Assembly: GCA_036571765.1 (NCBI GenBank)
Contig: BROE01000025.1
Location: 2,736,855 to 2,800,854 of the forward strand
Direction of reading: 5' to 3'
Length of the DNA stretch: 64,000 nt
Origin: Plecoglossus altivelis
Lineage: Eukaryota > Chordata > Actinopteri > Osmeriformes > Plecoglossidae
This document shows, one piece after another, positions 12,101-23,256 of this stretch (the stretch's first letter is position 1; the number at the start of each line of letters is the position of its first letter). Under the pieces are notes generated by a model. It saw only the letters and a program-made list of their open reading frames with translations. It had not been told where the DNA came from and made no database searches. The translations under genes and the position numbers were made by a program.

Positions 12101-15100
12101 GAGACAGAAAGCATTGAGCTCAGATTCAGCCCAGCTACCTGGCACAGGCCTCACCTCCACCCGCTTTATCTCTCCCACGTCAGTCCCGTAGCACAGGAAG
12201 TGCTCCATGGTCCCGGAAGCAAAGGTCGTCTTCTCCTCTGGCAGGTCCAGCCACAATCGCTCCGTTTCCACCTCATTAGGTCCCATGACGATGACGTAGA
12301 CGCGGGCCGTGGTGCTGGCATCCCGGTCCATCCCCGTGGAAACAGTAAAGTGGTAGGGGATGACTGGATAGGGGGGAGGGGACAGACGGCCTGGTCAGAA
12401 GCTGCCATACTTTTATCCGAAACCATAGACAGGATTTACTAAGAGTTCTGAATGGCACTATGAGGACAGGAAGGTACGACATGGTGTTTTTACTACTCAG
12501 TCCCATGGCAACCATTTTAATGCCATGTTTAGATGGTTAGATGATGCACAGGCTGTCTAACCTGGCCCCTCCTCCACTACAGCAGCCTTCTTCTTCTTTT
12601 TCTTCTTGTTGGCGTTGCGGTCCAGACCCAGCTTGGCCTGCATGATCTTCATGGAGTTGGGGTCGCTGCTTCTCTCGCCCTCGTAGCCCTGAGCACAAGA
12701 CAGTCGGCAGACAGACCATAAATACAGCCAAAGTCAACAACCATCCAGTTCACTACCACAGGCACTAGGCAGGTCTGGTAGGGGTTGCACACCTTGACGA
12801 AGAAGGTCCTCTCGATTCGCTTGTCCTCCTTCTTCTTGGACAGCCAGCGCTCACATAGGAACATATAGACCTCCTCCGTGTCCACATCCACCACCTCGAC
12901 CTGGTCCAGGTACCAGTCCGCCCCCATCTGGGAGTTGTCGTGGCGGATGCGGATCTTGAACACCTGGCCCAGGTCCACCGCCTCGATAGAGAACTTGTCC
13001 ACCTGGGAGAGACATGGATATTCACTTCATACGTCAGTATCACCGTGCTGAAATCATTTCGGTTCATTTCGCCATTCCTTTTCTACTCATCAATCGTTCA
13101 TTAATTTTTTTTGTTCATCACATCGTAAGCATTTTCTTGTCAAGAATTGTTGGAACATATGTTTTGTGTTTCGTTTCATGTGGGACTGTGCCTATTTCCC
13201 CTCGTCGTACCGCTCCTCTCTCAAACTTGTTGCTGTTGGTCTCAGACTTGCGGAGCTTGCGTTCTCCGGTGTCCCCCAGGTCTCCGTAGATGGTCAGAAA
13301 CACGTTGGCGTCCGTCCCCCCTCCGTACATGTCCCCTGTCCTCACCGACACCGAGTAGGTGTGCGCTGCAGGTTGAAAAGGTCAAGGCCCTCATCGGTAT
13401 CCAGCGTGTTTCGGCGATGGCTTTGTGTGTGCGTGAATATCTGTGTGTGTGTGTTTCTGTGCGTGCGCATATGAGTGCGCATCTGTCTGTACTTGTGTGT
13501 CTGTGTGCGTGTGACCTACTCTCCAGCGCGTCCTCCACCTCCGTCTCCGTGGTCTTCAGCGTTCCGTCCCTTAGCAGCTTCTCCGTGATGATGTCAGAGG
13601 GGACGAGCTCCCGGATCGTCTCCCCGTCGTCCTCCGACCGAGCCAGCCAGCCCTCACACGGGAAGATGGTGGTCTCCGAGCCCTGGGGCACAGTGAGGGA
13701 GACAGCCTCCTTTTACCTGCATCCACCCTCACACCAAGCCACACATTTGATGCTCTTGTGCAAACAAGACATTTAGGGACAAGGGGACACTCAGGGAGAG
13801 ACTTATTGAGAGGATGGGAGAACAATTGTGTTTTGGAATGAGACGCGGCCCCCGTGAAGGAGGTTTGGAATGAGACACGGCCCCAGTGGAGGAGGTGGGA
13901 ATGAGACTCGGGCCTAGTGAAGAAGGTTTGGAATGAGGCACGGCCCCAGTGGAGGAGGTTGGAATGAGACACGGCCCCAGTGATACCTTTCCTTTCCTGA
14001 GCAGTCGTCTGATCTCCACTCGGTCCAGGTGCCAGCCGGGGTTGGAACCTTGGTTGTCGTGTCCAATCCGGATCTTCTCTATGACATCACCCACATCCTC
14101 CAACTGGGACAACCACAAGCAGTGTTAACAGACACCATGACCTGGCCGGCTCCAGCCAAACACTCACACTGTCCCTCTGTGGAACTCCACACACAAACAC
14201 ACACACCTCCATAAATCCACATAAACACACCCTCTAAAGCAGGGGTGTCGAGCTCCGGTCCTCGAGGGCCACTGTCCTGAAGGTTTTCGAAGTTTCTTTG
14301 CTCCAGCACACCTGATTCTAATGATGGGTCGTTATCAGGCTTCTACAGAGCTTGATAAAAACCCATTCATTAAAATCAGGTGTGCTGGAGCTGGGAAACA
14401 TCGAAAACCTTCAGGACAGCGGCCCTCGAGGACCGGAGTTCGACACCCCTGCTCTAAAGACACACCCGTATAGAGACATACACTTCAAGACACACCTCTA
14501 CAATGAACATATCCTCAGCTCCTCTCTCAAAGTACAGCCGCCTCTCTCTCTTGTTGACACACAGGTGTTTCTGCTGGGTGGCTCGGCCCTTGCGTCCGTA
14601 CAGAACGATGAATACGTCTGCGTCTGTCCCCGCCCCGAACACGTCGCTGGTATAGGTCTTGATCTCGTAAGGCACAACTGGAAACATGCAGAAGTGAACA
14701 CATTCATCTACCAGACTTTCTCATCCAAAGTCACCAGGACAGGGATTTGAACCTCGTTGGACTGTTGGTCAATGCTCTAACCATTAAGCTAAATCCTTCT
14801 CCAGGCTTTCTTACATGGAATGTACAGTTCCGTCTGGAGGTCAGCTGGGTACAGGTCCCTCACGGTGACCCCGTCGTCCTCTGACTTGTCCAGCCAACGG
14901 CCACATGGGAAACGTAGTCTTAGGCCCTGGGACGGGGCGTCGATCTCAACCCAATCCAGAAACCACCCTGGTGACCCACCTGGGGGAGGGGAGAGGAAAG
15001 TAGAGGAAGACAATGTTCCAACGTTCTCTCAGACTGACGAGTGGGGTTAATTATTTAGCTGACCGCCTGACTGGCTGCCTGATTGATTGAATGACTGACT

Positions 15101-18100
15101 GGCTGCCTGACTGCACACCTGAGTTGTCGTGGCCGATGCGTAGCTTCTCCAGGTCCCCCAGGTCTACGGCCTCCACCGTGAACTCATCGATCATCCCCTG
15201 TTCAAACTTGTTCTTGTGAGACTTGCAGGCTCTCAGGTTGATGATCCCTGTCGGTGAGAGAGGACACGCAGGGGAAGGTCAGAAACGATCTCCACCTATC
15301 ACACACACCCTGATGGAAGACTTCCGCCGATGGCATTTCCTTCGCGACGACCGCTCTTTCATCACGGAGCCTTCAGCCTTGCGCGACAGATGTTATCACG
15401 GTGGTGATCGTGGAAGGTGTAGCGTGAAAGTCACGTTAAGTGGATGGAGAACGTAGGGAGACGCTGAACCTGTGTCGTCTCGCTCTCCGTACAGGACGGC
15501 GAAGACGTTGGCGTCGGTTCCGGCGTGTTTCTTCTCCCCGGTCTTCACCTTCAGGTTGTAGGTGGTGGACATGGCTGTAAGGTGGAGGGGAAACCTTGAA
15601 TGAATTTAATCACTTTCATGACACTCTGACGTTTCCTGTCCTGACACCTAATCCATCATAATCCCATCGTCAACCGTTCAGCATTCTAATCCCTAATCTG
15701 TTCAAATACTCTCCCGGAACAGGATTGGATAGATAACCTACAAAATAGTATCTCTCTAGGAACTGAGGTGGAGAGAGATCCTACTGGAGGGTCTCTGTTC
15801 TGAAACAGGATTGGTCAGATCATCTTTAGGCTCTCCCGGCCCCCACCTTTCTGCTCCAGGCCCAGCGTGGCTCCGCCTCCCTCGTCGTCATCCCTCTTCA
15901 TGAAGGCCTCGTCCACGGGCACCAGCTCTCTGGCTATCTGGCCATCATCCTCGTCCACCGCCAGCCAGCGGTTGCATGGGAAGTAGTACCTGAATCACCA
16001 GGGACAACCAATGAAGTCCAAAAAGGAGCGTGTTACCGTAGCAACATGCGGCTAAATGCGGTAAATGAAGCACCATGACCGTTTGGAGCCAGACAGAGCT
16101 GCCCCGTCCCAAGCGTGGCCCCGCCCAGAGCCCAGTTCTCTTACGTGGTGTCGTCCTTGGTGTCTACGATCTCCACGCGGTCCAGGTACCAGGAGGAGTG
16201 CGACCGGCTGTTGTCATGGCGAATGCGTAGCTTCTTCAGTGGGCCCAGTTCTATGGCTGTGATGGTGAACATGTCCTCCTGTCCACAGAGTCAATCAATC
16301 GATCGGTTCATCTAGTTAACCCACCAATCATATATACACTACATATATAATCTATCAACAAATCACAACAAGTGAATCAATAGATCAGTTCAATAATATC
16401 CCAAGGCTACTGTGAATCAGGGATTATATTTCCTAAGGGGAAGGAGGCTCCACAAATTTATTAGATACTGTTCTACCAGTTATCGTTTTTGCCCTTCTGG
16501 TTAAGGTCAACTTGAAGCCAAACCTATACTCCAACCCATGACATCATAGCTCCCCCCGTCTCCTCCCACCTGCGCTCGCTCAAACTTGTTGAGGTTGTTG
16601 GAGTGTTTCAGGTAGCGTTCGCCCGTGTCTCCGTTCTCGCCGTAAATATTGATGTAGACGTTGGCGTCCGTCCCGGCTCCGAGCATGTCCCCGGTGAAGA
16701 CGCTCACCTCGTACGAGTTCTCTGTGTCACGCGGGATGACAGAGCAGAGTCAGTGGTGCTCACCGCGCCTCTCGGCAGGGCTGGTCCTTGAACGAGGTCC
16801 AGGAGGAGCCGTGCCCATGTCATCCCCAGCTAGGAGTCACTGACTGAGGATCACAGATCCTCTTGCCTGACTGAAGGATTACATGTGACAAGCATGGCTG
16901 GTTTTCCTCCCTTATCGTCCTTGAGTCAACCCCCTAGCTCACCCCCCCCCCCCCCATCTTCTCCTGATACCCCCCATCCTCTCCCCTCCCATCTCACCCT
17001 CCAGTTCCTCTGCGTCCTCCAGCAGTAGCTCCACCACCAGCTCCCCATCCTCCTCCCCGCTGGCCAGCCACCGGGAGCAGGGGAAGGAGTAGGTCTGGAC
17101 CACCTCCTGCAGCTCCTCCACCATCTCTCCCTCCTCTTCCTCCTCCTCCTTCTTCTTTTTCTTCTTCTTCTTCTTGTCCTCCTTCTTCTTCTCCTTGGTC
17201 ACCATGGCCAGGACCAGGTGTTTGATGTCCACCTTCTCCAAGAACCAGCCGGAGCCGATCCCGCTGCCGTCGTGGCCGATGCGCACCTTGAAGATCTTCC
17301 CCACTTCCCTCGCCTCGATCTGCGGGGGGGAAAGCAGTGGAAGACGTTATCTCACCTGCCTAACCTGCCTGTCAACCACAACCACGGGGACTTCGGTGAG
17401 CTATTTCATTTGGGTGGCGATGCGATGAGCTCCTCGGTATTCAGTCAAACAAGCACGGAACACTGCTGATCTGAACATTACTTCATTTGAACGTAACGGT
17501 GCTCTGCAAAGTCGTGAGGAGGTATTTTGGATTGCCTGAATGAATGAAATCAAAGGGTGTAGCCCTAACGGTAGGAGCTTTTGACAGTAGATGGTTAAAG
17601 GATCGAATCCCCCATTCACCTCTGAAGACGTAAGCTTTTACCAACTGAATGAATGACATATTTCCTTCATACCTTGAATATTTCGGTGGTGTTTCTCTCA
17701 AAGTTGTTGGATCTGCTCTTGAGATTGAGTACCTCGGTCTTGCCCTTATCTCCGTAGATCTGGATGAAGACCCGGGCGTTGGTGCCACCGAAGCCCACAT
17801 TTCCTGTCACCACGGTGATCTCATAGTTCATCACTGACCAATGAGAAAGGACAGGAAGTTGACCTCAGACACAGCTACAGAACTCCCTGTCCGCAACACC
17901 TTTAAACACTCCTCAGGGTTGCCATTTAGAAAAGGTGAAAAAGTGTGTGGAACAGTGTAGGAGAGATGCGCTACATTGTTCGATGTCTAGGATCTCGCTG
18001 GGGTAGATCTCCACCTCCACCTTCCCATCAGCCTCGTCCTTACACAGCCAGCGGTGGCTGGGGAACATGTACTGCTTCCCATGGACCGGGACCTGGATCT

Positions 18101-21100
18101 GGACACTGTCCAAGAACCAACCTGCTCGCATACCCTCGTTGGTGTGGCCAATCATTAGCCGGTTGATCTGGAAGAGGTGGAGCCAGGAGATCAGTCATTA
18201 TTAAAAATGTAACCATTGAGCTGATGGTTTTATCCAAACAATGTACAGGTTTGCACCCTTGATCTCCTCATCTGCAATTAAATGCTCTGACATTTGACTC
18301 CAGGTTAGGAGATCATAGGTTCAAATCCCTCTCCCCCATACATCTCTTTGGTTGAACGTGTCAGCTAAACATACAAATGACTCATTCCAACCGAAAGTCC
18401 CACCTGCCCTATGTTGAAGGTCTCCACGGTGAAGATGTCGACGCGTCCTGTCTCAAAGTAGTTCCTCAGATTGTTCTCGGACACCACCAGCATCATCTTA
18501 CTGGTGTCTCCCTTCTCTCCGTAGAGCTTCACGAACACCTTGGAGTCGGAGCTGCCTCCACTCACGTTCCCGGTCTTTACCGCCACGTGGTAGCTCACGT
18601 CTGGGGTCAATTAGTCGAACGGAAACGACTCATTCAATCAATTGAACGATTCCTCAGCGCCTAGAGGGACTACCAATGTAACTCACTGTAAAGACGCTGC
18701 CCGTCTGAAAATGGCACCAACTCCCGAACAATCTGTCCATCGTCCTCGTTGCGATCAAGCCATCTGAAAGAAGAAGTATGTTTTGCCGGCTGGACGTACA
18801 TAAAAAGAAGGCGTTCCGTAGCAAGATAGTATGAAGTCTGTGTAAGAGGTGATGTGTGTGTATAAGAAGTTGCTCGTTGGGAATTACAGGTTTAAGATGT
18901 AAGTTCTACAGTCGGTGGTGTGCGCATCAGAGGGGATACATGTGTGGGGTTTAGGGGGGGGAGTGGACTACCTGCCACAGGGGAACTCCACAGCCTGTGA
19001 CTCAGCCTGGCCCTCCTCCCGCACCACCACCTTGTCCAGGTACCAGCCACAGCCCCCCCCACGCCCATCATGCCCGAGGCGGACCCTGCGCACCTGGCCT
19101 ATGGACACGGCTTCGATCATGAACTCATCCATCTGACCCGGAAGAACCGTTTAGAGAAAGAGAAGGAGAGAGAGAGGGAGAGAGAGAGAGAAAGAGGGAG
19201 AGAGGAAAGTAAAGAGAAAGGGGAGAGATCGAGACAGAGGGAAAGATTGTTGACTTTGTTGATTGTCTCCACGATTTCTGTCAAGATTGACGGCGACTGA
19301 AATGGGAACACCAATCCACGAGCGTCCGTCTGCCCGACGCGCTTCCCCGAACTCACGTTGCCTTTCTCGAACTTGTTGACGTTATTTTTGCAGTTGACCA
19401 GCGTGCGGTCTCCGGTGTCCCCGAGGTCACCGACCAGGTTGAGGAAGACGGTGGCGTCTGTCCCACTGCCTCCCACGTTCCCCGTGCATACGGTCACGCG
19501 GTACTTGAGCACTAAAGACGACGTCACACGAAAACAACGCGTCAAGTCAGGTCAGGTCACAGGTGTGTATAGGTGGAGCCGTATGACGGAGGGTGAGCAG
19601 GGGTGACGTACAGGGCAGGGCCTCGGGAATGGCGTCTCCCATGGCAGGGAGCTCTCTCACAACCTCGTTGTCGTCCTCGTTGACATCCAGCCAGCGCTCA
19701 CACGAGAACTTGTACTTATCTTTGGTGAGAGTCTTCATCAGAGTGGCCTGAGAGATACCAAGTCAGATTGAGATACAAAGAAGAAAATATACAGAAGTGA
19801 GTACAACTGAGTCAGGGTTACAACTGGAGTCAGATAGAGAGCATAACATTTTCGACTCAGATTGCAAATTAGATGGAACAGAGATTCGTATAGAGATTCA
19901 AAAGGAGAATCAAAGAATCAAAACAGAGATTCAGATTTTACATGGAAGCAGGACTCATTCCCTCATTGTTTCCCCACCTTGCTCAAATGCCACCCTTGAA
20001 AAGGGTTCCTCTTCTCATGCCAGATACGAAACTTTGTCACTTTCCCCAGGTCTGGAAGTTCCACCTGCATCGCAAAAGCAAAGTTTAGACAAGGCACATC
20101 CATCTATCCTTTCCACCCTCCCCTTCGTGTACCATCTCACCATGAACTTGTCCACCTGCCCCTGTTCAAAGTTGTCGGTCTTGTTGTCCAGCCTCATCTC
20201 GTCCGACTTGCCCTTGTCCCCGTAGATCTGGAAGGAGATGTCCGCGTCCGTGCCGGCCCCGGGCAGGTCAGACGTCCAGATCCACAGAGACCAGGGGTGC
20301 TCTGAGGAGCAGCGGCAACAACCAATGATCACTGCTCTGCTCAACACAGTCAGGCAAAACTCATCTTGAAGACGAGACTATGAAAGTATGGTCGAACATT
20401 TATCTGATTTCACGAAACCCTTCAAACTTTTTCGGCATAAGATACTGAGAGGACTTTGGCGACAAGGGTTCTAACTTGTGACATATTTTAAACCTGCTGG
20501 CTACTATTATAAGGGTGATTCTGCTGTCAGTGTCACAGGGAGGAGGTGAGAATGCGTCTCACTCTTCTGTCTCTTCTGCCTGAGAGAGACCATCTCGTAG
20601 AGCTCTCTCTCGATGAGACCATCGCCCTCCCCCTCGTCCAGCCACTTGCAGCAGGGGAACGTCTGCTCGATGCCTGTGAAAGGGCAGAACACCACCACCT
20701 GCGCACCACACACACACAAACACAAACACACAGACAGACACACACACACACACACACACATCTCCGTATCATCAGCTGTGTGTGTGTGTCTGTGTGTGTG
20801 CGTGTGTGCGTGTGCGCACCGTACCTTTTCACAGTACCATCCGGCGCTGACCCCTCCGTTGTCGTGGCCGACGGTGACCCTGCTGAGCGGGCTGAGGAGC
20901 GCAGCGATCTCCACCGTGAAGATGTCGGTCAGGCCGCGCTCAAACTTGCCCCCCTCCAGAAACACCTGCAGGGAGACCCCACGCTCTGTCATCACACGCT
21001 GTCCTGTCACACCGCAGTCATGAGGACTCATTCAACTTGTGTCAGTTGATGACTGCTTCCCGAGATGGTGATCCAAAAATTGGTGGCGATGATGATGTCA

Positions 21101-23218
21101 TGAATACTAACGAGAAGGCCTTGGCGTTGCTTTCCTGTGAAGCAGTCCAGTGTTACCTCTGTCAATCTTATCTGCTCCGTAACCGTGCTAAGCTGTCACG
21201 TTACAGTTTCCTCAATGATGGACTGAGTAACCGATACCATGTGAACACGACATGTAATCGGGTCACCGCGTCGACCCCCGCCACGTAATCGCGACCCTAA
21301 TGACCTGCCACTTCAGTCACCCTCTGCGTAACCTGTTGCCGTGGTAACCCGCTGTCGCTGACCTCCTACCTTGCCGCTGTTCTTCAGCCCCTTGGAGCCG
21401 TGCATGACGATGTTGATTTTGGAGTTGGTTCCGGCTCCCCGAATGGTCCCCGTCACCACCTGGACGGTGTACACGATGCCTGCGAGGGGTACAGTTACGC
21501 GGCCAATCAGACCCTCTTGCCAACGGCTGTCTCCGTTCCGCCTCGCGTCGCTCGGTCAGCCGAATCGCCACGAGGCCGGTGTTGCGTTGAATGTTGTGAC
21601 ATCTAAAACATGATTCAGAGCCACCAGAGGCTCTCCTTGAACAGTGATCACTGCTCATCTCATGTGGCTGTGTAACACGAAGAGGACGGTCTCACTGCCT
21701 GCTCTACTCTCCAGGGAAGCTACTCTATGACTCCCTGACTGTCACACCTCTAAGTTTGTTCACTGCAAATAAATTAACATACAGCCTTTAGGAATACACT
21801 TTACTGTAAATTCTGGGGTGCTCTTTTCCACTCAAAATTCTCCAAGCATTTCCTTATTTCCTTTCAACTTCCTGTTTTCTGTCCACTTCCTGTTTCCTGT
21901 CCCCTTCCTGGGGGTCTAACCTGTGGGTTGGCTTCCTCCTACCAGGATGTCCCTCTGGATCTTCCCGTCATCCTCGTCGATGGCGAACCAGCGGCCGACA
22001 GGAAACTCGTAAACCATCTTGTTCCCTAAGTCATCCAGCATTACCTGCAGGAAGTGGGAGACCGAGGTGCAACCGAAAACAAACATATATACTTATAGAT
22101 AACATATCTAACACTCCATGTCAGGAAATCAGGAAGTCACTTGGTTTTATTGTAAACCGCAGACAGAATTCCAAAGCACCTCTGTTTCAACCCTGACGTG
22201 AAACATGAACTTCGAGGAAGCACAGCCCAGATCCTAGGTTCCGGATTGGGTGATTGTACAGGCTTTGCATGCTAAGGTTGCAGGTCTGAACTCTGCATGA
22301 GCACGACCAGCATCGGTTCACACGTCAGACCTGTCCGTGTTATCATTGCTACTAGATCCATGTAATCATGCTATCTGGGTGATCTTCGGTGTCAGTGTGT
22401 GTGAAGGTAGCATCTCCTCTATCCATCTGCTGGGGAGCCACTCTGATAATGAGACCAGGTGTCTCTTTACAGTACGGCTAGGATGACTCATGAGCATGTG
22501 TGTGTGTGCCTGCGTATCTGCTTGTGCACCTCTTTGGGTGTGTTTATGCACGTCTTGGTGTCTGCCTGGGTGTAGGCTACTGTATCTGTGTGTGTGTGTG
22601 TGTGTGTGGCTGTCTGAGTGACCTTAATCCCCTACTGTGTGTGGATGGAGGAGGGCCAGTGTTCTCGGCTAAGGGAGCAGAGAAGGAGGTGGAATATCAC
22701 ATGTCTTAAATACTTCTAGGTAGAATAATTTGGACACACATTTTAGTACGATGAGATGGACAGGCATGGAGGGGGAGGCATTGTACTCCACCTACTTGAT
22801 AGCACCAACTTTGTTCTTCTCATGTTAAAAAGTAATTCTAAGTGTTCACATTGCTTCATCATTCCTGTGTGCTCAAGAGTGTGTGTGTGTGTGTGTGTGT
22901 TAGTCTGAATCACCTTGTCTACAAACCAGCCAGCTGAGGACCCTTTGTTGTTGTGTCCGATCGCGACCTTCCGGATCTTTCCCATGTTGGGCGCCTCGAT
23001 GGTGAACTTGTCCTCAGATCCTTTCTCAAAGTTGTCCTTGTCGTTGTCCAAACATCTTTCCCCTGCCAGACACAAAGTCGTTTGATCTGTAATTCTATAG
23101 GAGGTCCACAAAATTGGTGCGCAAAAATCCTGGCATAGGATCAGTAAAGCTCAGTGGTTGAGCTGATGGAAAGGTCCTAGGTTCAAATCCCCTTCCCTGT
23201 GTGCCATTTAAGGTCAAT

Positions 23219-23256
<38 letters not shown>

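Noticed and set aside
14710..14797. tRNA gene
   Set aside because: A and B boxes are present but no cloverleaf with an acceptor stem can be drawn. Similar fragments recur in the window, as expected for SINEs.
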